64,000 nucleotides of DNA from Sphingorhabdus contaminans. GTDB lineage: Bacteria; Pseudomonadota; Alphaproteobacteria; Sphingomonadales; Sphingomonadaceae. This document shows positions 1 to 8,448 of the stretch, one piece after another. The DNA lies in NCBI RefSeq assembly GCF_007280415.1, contig NZ_VKKU01000002.1, positions 806,001 to 870,000 of the forward strand, read 5' to 3'. Below the pieces are notes generated by a model, which was given only the letters and a program-made list of their open reading frames with translations, searched no databases and was not told the origin of the DNA. Numbering within the stretch: position 1 is the stretch's first letter; every line of letters begins with the position of its first letter. The position numbers were made by a program, and so were the translations under genes.

Positions 1-1209
1 TTTACCCAGGGCGTTCTGAGCGAGGATGAACTGCAGGACCTCTGCAAAGCCGCCTATGGCAGTTTTGCCCATGGTGCGATTGTCCCGCTGAAGCAGCTCG
101 ACAGCCAGCATTTTCTGCTCGAGCTGTTCCATGGCCCCACATTGGCATTCAAAGATGTCGCGTTGCAGTTGCTGGGCCAGTTGTTCGAACGTTTTCTGAC
201 TGGAACCGACAAGAAACTGACAATTGTGGGCGCGACGTCGGGCGACACGGGTTCTGCCGCCATTGATGCCGTGGCAGGGCGCGACCAGATCGAGATTTTC
301 ATGCTGCACCCGCACGACCGGGTATCGGATGTGCAGCGGCGGCAAATGACGACGATCCTTGCCCCCAATGTGCACAATATCGCCATTGAAGGCAGTTTTG
401 ACGACGCACAAGCGATGGTCAAACGCATGTTTGGTGACAGCGACGTCAATGGTCCCCTGACCCTGTCGGCCGTCAATTCGATCAACTGGGCCCGGTTGAT
501 GGCGCAGGTCGTCTATTATTTTGCTTCGGCCCTGCGGCTTGGCGCGCCCGATCGTGCCATTGCCTTTTCCGTCCCGACCGGCAATTTCGGTGATGTCTTT
601 GCAGGCTATGTCGCTGCCCGGATGGGATTGCCGATTGAAAAGCTGATCGTTGCCACCAATGTGAACGACATATTGCACCGTGCCCTGGCCCATGGTGACT
701 ATTCGGTGTCGGGCGTTACCCCGACGGCAGCGCCGTCGATGGATATCCAGGTGTCGAGCAATTTCGAGCGTCTTCTGTTCGATCTGGAGGGTCGCGACGG
801 AGCGGCCACGCTGGCACGGATGCGGGCTTTTGAGGCCAGTGGCCACATGCAGATCGCCGCCGAAATGCGGGCCAAAGCCGATATATTTGTCAGCGCGCGG
901 GCCGATGCCAATGACATGGCGCTGGCGATGCGCTGGGCCTATGAACATTGCGGGGAAGTTCTGGATCCGCATACCGGAATCGCGCTGCATGCCGCGCGCG
1001 CCGAAAAAATCGCATCGCATATTCCGGTGGTAACCCTTGCCACCGCACATCCGGCAAAGTTCCGCAACGCAGTGGAACGGGCCACCGGTGTTCGTCCCGC
1101 CCTGCCCCAGCGCCTCGCCAATCTGTTTGAACGCGAAGAGCGTTTTGACATTTTGCCGGGTGATTATGACGCGGTGCGCGACTATGTTCTCGCAAGGGCC
1201 GCGCGATGA
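1..1209 (+). CDS. thrC: Threonine synthase (5' end cut by window)
   Basis: PLP-dependent threonine synthase, which converts O-phosphohomoserine to threonine in the last step of the pathway. The frame is open from base 1, so 402 C-terminal residues are visible and roughly 60 N-terminal residues lie outside the window (family length about 460). The PLP-lysine motif HGPTLAFKD is seen with its Lys codon at 151-153. Further matches are the phosphate-binding GATSGDTGSAA loop, the SINWAR segment and the SVPTGNFGDVFAGY stretch, all typical of the long ThrC class. It ends in TGA, 31 bases before the next gene on the same strand. An apparent TTG start at 142 is internal to the protein and should not be used. 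Family assignment is secure. Confidence 0.96.
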   Translation, partial: FTQGVLSEDELQDLCKAAYGSFAHGAIVPLKQLDSQHFLLELFHGPTLAFKDVALQLLGQLFERFLTGTDKKLTIVGATSGDTGSAAIDAVAGRDQIEIFMLHPHDRVSDVQRRQMTTILAPNVHNIAIEGSFDDAQAMVKRMFGDSDVNGPLTLSAVNSINWARLMAQVVYYFASALRLGAPDRAIAFSVPTGNFGDVFAGYVAARMGLPIEKLIVATNVNDILHRALAHGDYSVSGVTPTAAPSMDIQVSSNFERLLFDLEGRDGAATLARMRAFEASGHMQIAAEMRAKADIFVSARADANDMALAMRWAYEHCGEVLDPHTGIALHAARAEKIASHIPVVTLATAHPAKFRNAVERATGVRPALPQRLANLFEREERFDILPGDYDAVRDYVLARAAR

Positions 1210-1240
1210 TATCTGGCCTGAACGCACATTAAAGCCGAAC

Positions 1241-2119
1241 ATGGAAACCCGATTCGTCACCCTGACCAGCGAACCGCGCCCCGATTATACCCTGATCGAC
1301 AGCGGCAATGGCCGGAAATATGAAAGCTATGGCGACCGCCGTTTCATCCGCCCCGAACCACAGGCCATGTGGGCACCGGCGACGGAAGACTGGGATGCGG
1401 ATGCCGAATTTGTGCCGGGATCGGACGAGGATGGTGGCGGTCGCTGGTATAACAACCGTCCGGTTCCGATGGATGGATGGCCGCTTGTCTGGAACGACGA
1501 AGTCACTTTCAATGCACAGTGCACACCGTTCCGGCATCTGGGATTTTTCCCGGATATGGACCCGGTCTGGCGCTGGATGCGTGGTGAACTGGCCGGCGTG
1601 GAAAATCCGGTGGCGATGAATCTGTTTGGCTATACCGGCGTCGGGACACTCGCCCTTTCTGCGGCAGGCGCACAAATGGTGCATGTCGATGCCTCAAAAA
1701 AATCCGTCGCCCAGGCCCGCGCCAATGCGGAAATGTCGGGCATGAGCGGCCGGCCGATCCGCTGGATCGTCGACGACGCTGCAAAATTTGTTGCCCGTGA
1801 AGTCCGCAGGGAAAAGCGGTATGACGGCATCCTTTTGGATCCGCCCAAATATGGCCGCGGGCCCGAAGGGGAAGTGTGGCGGCTGGAGGAAGATTTGCCC
1901 GGTCTCATCGCCAATTGCCGCAAATTGCTGGATGATCAATCCCATTTTCTGTTCCTGACGGTGTACGCGGTCCGGATGTCGGCACTGGCATTGGGTGGAT
2001 TACTCCATTCCCATTTCGCGGATTTGGGTGGCAAGGTCGAGTTCGGGGAACTGGCCGTCCGGGAACAGGCGCGGGGCCTGTTGTTGCCCACTGCAATATT
2101 CGCGCGCTGGTCGCGATAA
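1241..2119 (+). CDS. Class I SAM-dependent methyltransferase (RlmI/RlmK-like fold)
   Basis: 292-residue SAM-dependent methyltransferase. The SAM-binding loop is NLFGYTGVGT (about residues 127-136), with an acidic residue after the next strand (VHVDAS) and the DPPKYGRG motif at 200-207. A DPP(K/R)(Y/F) motif is typical of N-methyltransferases and of the RlmI/RlmK 23S rRNA methyltransferase domain. The N-terminal 120 residues have no recognisable PUA domain, so the target could be rRNA or something else. The ATG at 1241 is chosen because it opens the conserved N-terminus; the open frame runs further upstream into thrC, but that part is not plausible. Its stop TAA at 2117-2119 lies within the ribosome binding site of folB, so it is probably co-transcribed with thrC and folB. 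The substrate is not known. Confidence 0.85.
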   Translation: METRFVTLTSEPRPDYTLIDSGNGRKYESYGDRRFIRPEPQAMWAPATEDWDADAEFVPGSDEDGGGRWYNNRPVPMDGWPLVWNDEVTFNAQCTPFRHLGFFPDMDPVWRWMRGELAGVENPVAMNLFGYTGVGTLALSAAGAQMVHVDASKKSVAQARANAEMSGMSGRPIRWIVDDAAKFVAREVRREKRYDGILLDPPKYGRGPEGEVWRLEEDLPGLIANCRKLLDDQSHFLFLTVYAVRMSALALGGLLHSHFADLGGKVEFGELAVREQARGLLLPTAIFARWSR

Positions 2120-2127
2120 GGAGGATT

Positions 2128-2496
2128 ATGGCCGACTCCCTGATACTTGAAGTGCATGATCTGGTCGTCAATGTCCTCACCGGCATTTACAGCCAGGAAA
2201 CACATTTGCCGCAACCGCTGAAAATTTCGATCAGCGCGACACTGGATATTGCCGATCGCTACACACCGGACACGCCGCTGGATGCGTCTAAAAACTATAT
2301 GACGTTGAAAGAGGCGGCGACCCATCTTCCCGAAGGTGTCCATTTCACCCTGATCGAAGCGGTTGCCGACCACATCATCGAAAAGCTGTTCGCCGACGAT
2401 GCGCGTATCAGCCATATCAGCGTCAAGATCGTTAAACTGGCCATTGCCGAAGACGGGGAAGCCATCGGCATCACAATGGCGCGGAGCCGCAAATGA
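2128..2496 (+). CDS. folB: Dihydroneopterin aldolase
   Basis: 122-residue FolB-type dihydroneopterin aldolase (folate pathway: 7,8-dihydroneopterin to 6-hydroxymethyl-dihydropterin and glycolaldehyde). The length matches the family (about 120). The N-terminal strand (ILEVHDLVVNVLTGIYSQE) carries the GIY-x-x-E pattern around the pterin site. The central LKEAATHL and TLIEAVADHI segments, the latter with the conserved Glu that binds the pterin ring, and a C-terminal VKIVKL strand all fit the T-fold. Translation should be strong: AAGGAGG at 2118-2124 sits three bases before ATG. Its stop overlaps the following SDR gene by four bases (ATGA), which ties the two into one pterin-related unit. Confidence 0.9.
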   Translation: MADSLILEVHDLVVNVLTGIYSQETHLPQPLKISISATLDIADRYTPDTPLDASKNYMTLKEAATHLPEGVHFTLIEAVADHIIEKLFADDARISHISVKIVKLAIAEDGEAIGITMARSRK

Positions 2497-3254
2497 CAGT
2501 CGGCGCGCCGCTCGCTTTGGTCACGGGCGGCAAGCGCCGCTTGGGCGCCGAAATTGCAAAGACCCTGGCGAAGGCGGGCTATGCCCTTGCGCTGGTCAGC
2601 CATGTGGACAAGGAACCCGATGCAGATCTGCTGCAGATTATGGCCGGGCAGAATAGCGAATGGCATGCTTTTACCTGCGACCTTGGAAATCCCGAAAATG
2701 CGGGAAAGCTCATTTCCGAAGTGGCGGCACATTTTGGCCGGCCTGTGGATTTGCTGGTCAATAACGCCGCCATGTTTGGACAGGATGACTGGCACGGCAT
2801 GGATGTCCATTCTCTGGAAGCCCATTTCCGGCTGAACCTGTTTACGCCGCTGCTGTTGGCAAAGGAAGTTGCACAGGCGGCCGGTGGCGGCCAGCGACCC
2901 GCCATTGTCCATATTCTTGACCAGCGTATCACCAATCCGCATCGCGACCAGGTCAGCTACACCTTGTCCAAACAGGCGCTGGCGGCTTCGGTCCGGTCGA
3001 TGGCCGCATCCTTCGGATCTGCGGCGCGGGTAAATGGTGTTGCACCCGGACTTGTCATTTCCACCGACGATTATGACGACGCGCTTGAGGGTCGCCTGGC
3101 CCGGATGATGCCGTTGGAAGCCCTGCCTTCACCCCAGGCGGTGGCCGAAGCTGTATTGTATCTTGCGCGGGCGACGGATGTGACCGGCCAGACAATTTTT
3201 GTCGACGGCGGCGCCCATTTGAAAAGCTTTGACCGCGATTTCATGCATCTTTGA
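2493..3254 (+). CDS. SDR-family pteridine reductase-like protein (FolM/PTR1 type)
   Basis: 253-residue short-chain dehydrogenase. The nucleotide motif is TGGKRRLG (11-18), the TGxxxRxG variant found in pteridine reductases (PTR1) and FolM rather than the general TGxxxGxG. NNAA is at 90-93. In the active site the usual Ser is replaced by Asp: D143, Y156 and K160 reproduce the D-x12-Y-x3-K spacing of PTR1. Combined with the four-base overlap with folB, a role as NADPH-dependent dihydropteridine, dihydromonapterin or dihydrofolate reductase is likely. That would suit an organism using FolM instead of FolA, but whether folA exists elsewhere is unseen. The stop codon lies inside a small hairpin (3244-3262), and the next gene converges 11 bases away. 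Confidence 0.85.
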   Translation: MTVGAPLALVTGGKRRLGAEIAKTLAKAGYALALVSHVDKEPDADLLQIMAGQNSEWHAFTCDLGNPENAGKLISEVAAHFGRPVDLLVNNAAMFGQDDWHGMDVHSLEAHFRLNLFTPLLLAKEVAQAAGGGQRPAIVHILDQRITNPHRDQVSYTLSKQALAASVRSMAASFGSAARVNGVAPGLVISTDDYDDALEGRLARMMPLEALPSPQAVAEAVLYLARATDVTGQTIFVDGGAHLKSFDRDFMHL

Positions 3255-3262
3255 AAGATGCA
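3244..3262. terminator. Perfect 9-bp inverted repeat over the SDR stop codon
   Basis: TGCATCTTT and AAAGATGCA are separated by a single G, so a hairpin with an 8-bp stem and three-base loop can form. It includes the TGA stop of the SDR gene and lies only a few bases from the end of the converging membrane-protein gene. There is no long T run, so intrinsic termination is possible but unproven. Confidence 0.4.
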
Positions 3263-3265
3263 CGT

Positions 3266-5041
3266 TTAACGCACGCGCCAGACCTTGATCCCCTCGCCCC
3301 GCGTTCCCAGCGGTTCAAGCCATTGCGGAACTTTCCCCTTTTCCATCTGTGCCCATAATCCAGCCGGATCTTTGCGGGCATAAATGGCAAGCTCGGTTTC
3401 CGCGGTACACAGCGCCAGATAATCGATCCCCCGCGCCTTTATCAGCTTGTGCGCGGCATCGGGTGGGGAACGGAACATCTGGATATGGTCGTGCATCGCC
3501 TGCTCGTTACGGTGATGGCTGCTGGCAAGCACGCTATGCGGTGTTTGCGCCAGAATCGTGGGGCCCATGTCGAAGGTCGACAGAAAATTCCCCTTGGGCA
3601 GAGAACCAAGCGCACGGATCGACGGGGCCGACTGGCACAATATATCGGCAGCCTTGGTTTTGGCCTTGGCCGTGCTGGCATTGCCACTGTCCGGCAGCGC
3701 ACGGATCAGCGACGACATGGCAGCCCCGGGAACCAGAAGAACAAGGATCGCGGCAATCAGGCCAATTCTGCGGATCGGAACCTTGGCCTGGCGATATTGC
3801 CGGAAAAGCACGGCGATGAAGCTGGCGGTCACGGGGATGGCAAAGGCGGTCGCCACCGAAATGGTGCGAACGACGAGCAAGGACAGCAGCAGTCCGAAGA
3901 AAAGGAAAAAGCCGATCGTCAAAAGCTGGCCCCGGGCTTCGCCCCGTACACGGGCGCTCAAAAGGAACCAGCTGATTGCGCCTGCAACCAGCCCTGCCGA
4001 CAGGTTCAGCGCGACCCGCCATGGCTGGTGCCAGATGGGCAGGCCTTCGGTGACATTGCTGTACCAGTACGTACGGACCAGCGGGTCCATGCCGCCAAAT
4101 GCACCGCCGACGCATTGGGGCGCCATCGACAGTAAGAGCGCGAGTGCAAGACCACCGGCCAATGCTGCCGCGCCCAGACGCATTTCCCACCGGACCGGGT
4201 TCAGATAGGTCGCAGGGATCATGACAAAAGCGGCGGCGGCAATCGCAAACATGTGCGGCGGCGAAATGGTGTCGCAATAGGTCGCAGCGTAAAGCCCCTG
4301 CGCCTGCGTCCCGAAGAAGAGCAACGCTGTGCACAGGGTGAAGCTGATGATCGTCCAGAAAAGCCGCCCCTCAACACCCGATCCCCGCACCCAGCCGATG
4401 CCGAGAAACAGGAAGAAGGCCGCAGTCATCGGCGCACCTTCAAGCGAGATATGCAGCCATACCGCCAAGGCAAGCCCGAGCAGGATACCGGCCTTGCGCA
4501 CATCGGCACGGAACAGGGTGGAAAGGGCAAGCACGGCCATGGCAATCTGCCAGCCATGATGGTCGATCCGCATGGGACGCAGTTGCAGGAGCAACGCGCC
4601 CGATGACAGCGTTATCAGCGCTGCCGCAACGCCTGCTTCCCGCGATGCGATGTGGGTTGCGATCCGTGCAAGCATGTAGCTGACCCAGCCGAGCAGCAGC
4701 AGCGGCACCGCAATCCCGGCGACAATCTCTGCCCACATCTGCCCCGTCAGCGGGCGGAGAGCCAGGATAATCAGGGCAAGCGGAACTTCGACCAGCCGCG
4801 ACCAGTGCATCGGCGCGCCGTCGGGGCGGTTCATGCGATATTGTGTGGTGTCAAACCAGCTCTGCCCGTTCAGAAAATCGCGCAACTGCACGAGCCGCAG
4901 GGCGTCATCGGGGTCCCACCCCGCCAGCGTGCCGATCTGCGGCCAGCTCGACCAGACCAGAGCGACGCTTACCAATAGCCATAATATCGCCAGCAGCCGC
5001 ACCGGCATCGTCTCGCGACCTTTTTGCGCCCCAAAGTTCAT
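3266..5041 (-). CDS. Polytopic membrane protein, GT-C glycosyltransferase-like
   Basis: 591-residue integral membrane protein with about ten hydrophobic segments and a soluble C-terminal part of about 120 residues. The first loop after transmembrane helix 1 carries WDPDDALR (D43, D45, D46), like the acidic EL1 motif of GT-C glycosyltransferases of the STT3/PMT kind. RPDGAPMHWSR follows and looks like the substrate-facing loop. I infer a polyprenyl-sugar-dependent glycosyltransferase acting in the periplasm. Family membership rests on the motif and topology only. Start chosen at ATG 5041, 19 bases after the stop of the upstream gene, with GAGGCGGGGG before it; a second in-frame ATG at 5008 just before the first helix (MPVRLL) is an alternative. 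It is last in a four-gene minus-strand operon for envelope glycan modification. Confidence 0.7.
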   Translation of the reverse strand: MNFGAQKGRETMPVRLLAILWLLVSVALVWSSWPQIGTLAGWDPDDALRLVQLRDFLNGQSWFDTTQYRMNRPDGAPMHWSRLVEVPLALIILALRPLTGQMWAEIVAGIAVPLLLLGWVSYMLARIATHIASREAGVAAALITLSSGALLLQLRPMRIDHHGWQIAMAVLALSTLFRADVRKAGILLGLALAVWLHISLEGAPMTAAFFLFLGIGWVRGSGVEGRLFWTIISFTLCTALLFFGTQAQGLYAATYCDTISPPHMFAIAAAAFVMIPATYLNPVRWEMRLGAAALAGGLALALLLSMAPQCVGGAFGGMDPLVRTYWYSNVTEGLPIWHQPWRVALNLSAGLVAGAISWFLLSARVRGEARGQLLTIGFFLFFGLLLSLLVVRTISVATAFAIPVTASFIAVLFRQYRQAKVPIRRIGLIAAILVLLVPGAAMSSLIRALPDSGNASTAKAKTKAADILCQSAPSIRALGSLPKGNFLSTFDMGPTILAQTPHSVLASSHHRNEQAMHDHIQMFRSPPDAAHKLIKARGIDYLALCTAETELAIYARKDPAGLWAQMEKGKVPQWLEPLGTRGEGIKVWRVR

Positions 5042-5060
5042 CGGATACCCCCGCCTCGCT

Positions 5061-6443
5061 TTAACGCGGTGCAGCGTTCTTGTCTGCCTCATCTTTACGG
5101 CGCAGATAGAGCCAGGGAACATGGCCGGGATCGAACTGGGTCCGGTGATGCCGGTCAAAATAGGGCGGCATATGGTCGCCGACGAGCAGGATGTCCGCAT
5201 CGGGGAAATCGGACGCGGTAATCTCATCCGCCAGAGCAGTCTGGATGTCGTGGTAAATGGCAAACTGGCGGCAGATCTGCGGATATTCCGCCTTCAGAAA
5301 GGCCGAAACACGCTCGCAATTGTCGACGTTCAGATTGAGTCCCGACGGCACCGGCAAATGGGAATTCAACGTCAGCCAGTACAGGAATGTCGGTTTTTGC
5401 GCCGCCTTCAGCTTGGCCGCGATTTGCTGCGGTATCTGCCGGTCGCACGCGCCGGGAAACACACCGCCGCATTTTTCGGCGCCGGCCTTCATCATGTCCT
5501 TGCCGAATTCGCGTTTGGCAAAACCGATATTGGGATACCATTGTTCCCGCTTGAAGAAGGAGCCGGTAAAGCTGTGCATAGCCAGCGTGTCATAGCCCTT
5601 TTTCGCCAGAACACTGGGCAGGCACCCTGTATCCTTGCGGTCGAGAAGGTCATAATAATCGCCCCAGCGCCCGCACAATTCACGGATTTCACCAGCGGTG
5701 GTGCTGTTATAATAGGGCGCGGTTCCGCGCTTGAATTCGTACCGGGCCTGGACAGCGCTATTGTCGACAAGCGGCGCGAACAACAGCTTTGCCATTTCGG
5801 GATTGTCCTTGGGCAGGCCCATGGCCTCCACCACGATCAAAACCAGATGGCGCTTGCCATCGGCCCGTGCGGCAAATCCGCTGTCCCCTGTTGCCGAACC
5901 GAAAAGCGCACCTTCGGGTGCGGCGCGGAAATAATGGCCGCGCATATCCTTGCCCATCCACAAGTCGACAGCGGCAAGCGACACAAAGGCGGCGGCGGCA
6001 GCAATGATGAGCATCGGCCGCGCAAAATCGCTGTCGCGGCGCAAAAGTTTGTAGGCGGCAATCATCACACCGATAATAACCGCCGCGCCCGCGATATAAT
6101 CGAACGAGTTTGAAGGCTTGATCTCGGCAAAGAACTGCAATGAGTAAAAGAGCGACGACATGTCGAGATTGAACAGCCCGCCAACAAATTTCAATGTCGA
6201 GAAGGTCAATATGCCCACAAAGGCCAGATAGCGGATCGCAAAGGGCATGCGTTTGACGACAAGCCCGATCAGCCCAGCATAGACTATTTCCATATGCCGC
6301 GGGGGTGCGCCTGAAAACCACATGGCGGCAAAGCCGATATTGGCCAGCACCACCCATATCAGGATCCAGTTTCCGAATTTCCGGACTTCGTCATCAACCT
6401 GCAAAAGGGCAGGTCTTGCGGCTTGGGCGGTCAAGGTTGTCAC
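5061..6443 (-). CDS. Alkaline-phosphatase-superfamily phosphoglycerol/phosphoethanolamine transferase-like membrane enzyme
   Basis: 460-residue protein with four or five N-terminal transmembrane helices (about 25-165) and a sulfatase-like periplasmic domain. Metal and nucleophile motifs are visible: VVEAMG with E206, STTAGEIRELCG with a candidate nucleophile Thr at 248/249, and VGDHMPPYF with D423 and H424. TTAGEIREL is characteristic of lipoteichoic-acid-synthase and phosphoglycerol-transferase-like enzymes, so it likely transfers a phosphoglycerol or phosphoethanolamine-type group to an envelope glycan or lipid. The start is GTG at 6443, overlapping the GtrA stop by four bases (GTGA), with GGGGGG about nine bases upstream. 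The longer open frame upstream is antisense-like and was rejected. The acceptor is unknown. Confidence 0.82.
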   Translation of the reverse strand: MTTLTAQAARPALLQVDDEVRKFGNWILIWVVLANIGFAAMWFSGAPPRHMEIVYAGLIGLVVKRMPFAIRYLAFVGILTFSTLKFVGGLFNLDMSSLFYSLQFFAEIKPSNSFDYIAGAAVIIGVMIAAYKLLRRDSDFARPMLIIAAAAAFVSLAAVDLWMGKDMRGHYFRAAPEGALFGSATGDSGFAARADGKRHLVLIVVEAMGLPKDNPEMAKLLFAPLVDNSAVQARYEFKRGTAPYYNSTTAGEIRELCGRWGDYYDLLDRKDTGCLPSVLAKKGYDTLAMHSFTGSFFKREQWYPNIGFAKREFGKDMMKAGAEKCGGVFPGACDRQIPQQIAAKLKAAQKPTFLYWLTLNSHLPVPSGLNLNVDNCERVSAFLKAEYPQICRQFAIYHDIQTALADEITASDFPDADILLVGDHMPPYFDRHHRTQFDPGHVPWLYLRRKDEADKNAAPR

Positions 6444-6850
6444 CGGAATACCCCCCATTTGCGCATGGCATAGACGGCAACAAAACTGATGCCGATCGCC
6501 ACGGCTTTTGACGCGATGGGTTCGATACCAAAGCGGCCGAGAATTTCGACGGTGGTGACAGTAATCCCGAGGCCCACCAGAGCAGAGCCTGCAAACAAAG
6601 CCCGTTGCACATGCAGCGCCGCGCCATCGCGTGTCTTGCCCGTGAAGACAATATTGGCGCTGACCAGCCAGTGGATGACGATACCCACACAATAGCCTGC
6701 CGCCGACGCAATGGTCGGGTCGACCGCCACGGCCACAAGGCCGGAAAACAACGCCACGTCAAACAGCAGCGCAATGATGCTGGCGGCGAGATAGCGCGTG
6801 ATCGTAAACCGGTGCCAGAGCACCAGTGCCGAGGCGATTGCGCGGTCCAT
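6440..6850 (-). CDS. GtrA-family flippase-like membrane protein
   Basis: 136-residue protein with four transmembrane helices, matching the GtrA family in length and topology. GtrA-type proteins are thought to flip undecaprenyl-phosphate-linked sugars across the inner membrane to serve GT-C glycosyltransferases. The segment YCVGIVIHWLVSANIVF resembles the conserved helix 2 region. It starts five bases after the stop of the FAD oxidoreductase gene and overlaps the next gene by GTGA, so the operon order is FAD enzyme, GtrA, transferase, GT-C-like protein. This order supports a periplasmic glycan-modifying pathway. Confidence 0.85.
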   Translation of the reverse strand: MDRAIASALVLWHRFTITRYLAASIIALLFDVALFSGLVAVAVDPTIASAAGYCVGIVIHWLVSANIVFTGKTRDGAALHVQRALFAGSALVGLGITVTTVEILGRFGIEPIASKAVAIGISFVAVYAMRKWGVFR

Positions 6851-6855
6851 GGCGC

Positions 6856-8448
6856 TTAGGCAGCCTGGCCGATCTTGCGGCCTTGGCCGTTATCGTCCGT
6901 ATCCTTGACGATACGGCGCGGAACTTCGCGTTCGGACTCGAGCGCAGCGGCTTGGTCCTCGGTCACCTTTGCAACCATGACCTGCTGTGCACCTTCATCG
7001 CCGGCTTCGTGATATTCGGCGTCTTCGTTCACGTTCCAGATATTGTAGACGCGCGATCCTGCGACGATGTTTTCGACCGTCAGCATGGCCGTCATCATGG
7101 CATGATCCTGGTTGTTATACCGGTGCATCCCGTTCCGGCCTACCATATGCAGGGTCGGGTAGAGCGTTTCGAGTTCGGACCGCATGGCTTCGACATTGGC
7201 GGCATAGTCATCGTCATAAACGGGATAGGCCTTTTCCTGACGGACAACGGCACCACCCACGACATCCTCTGCCTTGCACAGCCCAAGGATCGCCATTTCC
7301 TTTTTAGCAAGCTCGATAAGATCGGCATCGCTCGACGACCAGAGGCCGTCATTTTCGAAGCAGAAATATTCAAGGCCGACGCAGGCAATCGAGGGATCGG
7401 GAACCATTTCGGGCGACCAGCTGCGGAAATTCTGTACGCGGCCAACCTGTACCTTGCTGTCGTGGATATAAATCCAGTTGTCGGGAAACAGATCCTTCGA
7501 CTTGATCATCAGGGCGACCGTCAAAAAGTCACGATAGCGCAAATTCATGGCGGGCATCGAACATTGTGGCAGCGGGTGGATACGTGCCGAAAGCTCGCGC
7601 ATCGGCGCGCTGCTGATGACATGCTTTGCACAAATCAACGCTTCGGTGCCATCGGTCCGGGTTGCCGACAAGCGCCAGTCACCATTGCTGTCCTGTGCCA
7701 GTTGCTTGAAGCGGTGGCCCATCAATACCGTGTTGCCATTCGACACCACAAAGTCGCGGGCCGCGTCCCACATCATGCCGGGTCCCAGACGCGGATAGCG
7801 GAAGGTTTCCAGCAATGTCTTGGTTTCCATGCCGTCATTCGGTTTCCTGTTCAGACCGAAAGACCGTTTGAGGCCATCGACGACGGCGGCACCGAGGCTG
7901 AGGCCCTTAATACGCTGTGCGGCCCAGTCGGCAGACATTTCGTCGCACGGCATACCCCATACTTTTTCCGTGTAGGTTTTGAAAAAGATCGAGAACAGCT
8001 TTTCGCCAAACTGGTTTATCGTCCAGTCCTGGAAGCTGCGTACATTTGTATTGGGGTAGAGCTTTGCCTTCGCATAGCTGATCATGCATTGGGTGGAACG
8101 GACGATGCCCAGATTGAACAGGGCCTCGAATGCCCGCAGGGGATAGCTGTAGAATTTTCCTTCATAATAGATGCGGCTCATCCGCGGACGCTGGATAAAG
8201 TCGTTGGGCAGGATTTCATTCCACAGGTCAACGACCTCTTTCGACTTTGAAAAGAAACGGTGCCCGCCAATATCAAAACGATAGCCGTCTACTTCGACAG
8301 TCCGGCTGATGCCCCCGACATAGCGCTCATCCTTCTCGATGACGGTGACGCTATATCCTTTTTTGGTCAGGAGATATGCCGCAGTCAGGCCGGCAGGCCC
8401 CGCTCCGATAATCGCCACGTCAACTGAGTTCTGGCCCTGAGCAATCAC
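6856..8448 (-). CDS. FAD/NAD(P)-dependent oxidoreductase, UDP-galactopyranose-mutase/protoporphyrinogen-oxidase-like
   Basis: 530-residue flavoprotein. A Rossmann FAD motif opens the protein (VAIIGAGPAG, 11-20), followed by an acidic strand end (VIEKD). The sequence GGISRTVEVDGYRFDIGGHRFF is cut here by pieces: GGISRT and DIGGHRFF are the hallmark of the UDP-galactopyranose mutase/amine-oxidase-like clade. The C-terminal GRNGMHRYNNQDHAM segment resembles the flavin-contacting C-terminus of such enzymes. It is the first gene of the minus-strand glycan operon, so a role in making or modifying an activated sugar or a lipid carrier is inferred. It is longer than classical Glf (about 380 residues), so classical mutase activity is not claimed. 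Confidence 0.8.
   Translation of the reverse strand: MIAQGQNSVDVAIIGAGPAGLTAAYLLTKKGYSVTVIEKDERYVGGISRTVEVDGYRFDIGGHRFFSKSKEVVDLWNEILPNDFIQRPRMSRIYYEGKFYSYPLRAFEALFNLGIVRSTQCMISYAKAKLYPNTNVRSFQDWTINQFGEKLFSIFFKTYTEKVWGMPCDEMSADWAAQRIKGLSLGAAVVDGLKRSFGLNRKPNDGMETKTLLETFRYPRLGPGMMWDAARDFVVSNGNTVLMGHRFKQLAQDSNGDWRLSATRTDGTEALICAKHVISSAPMRELSARIHPLPQCSMPAMNLRYRDFLTVALMIKSKDLFPDNWIYIHDSKVQVGRVQNFRSWSPEMVPDPSIACVGLEYFCFENDGLWSSSDADLIELAKKEMAILGLCKAEDVVGGAVVRQEKAYPVYDDDYAANVEAMRSELETLYPTLHMVGRNGMHRYNNQDHAMMTAMLTVENIVAGSRVYNIWNVNEDAEYHEAGDEGAQQVMVAKVTEDQAAALESEREVPRRIVKDTDDNGQGRKIGQAA

Noticed and set aside
142-1209. Threonine synthase starting at 142
   Set aside because: The frame is open from base 1 and the PLP motif spans position 142, so the TTG there is internal.
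4833-6113. 426-codon open frame on the plus strand
   Set aside because: Antisense to the two membrane-enzyme genes, which carry clear family motifs; the plus-strand product is of atypical composition and has no ribosome binding site.
6826-8250. 474-codon open frame on the plus strand
   Set aside because: Antisense to the FAD oxidoreductase, whose FAD motif and family blocks are unmistakable.
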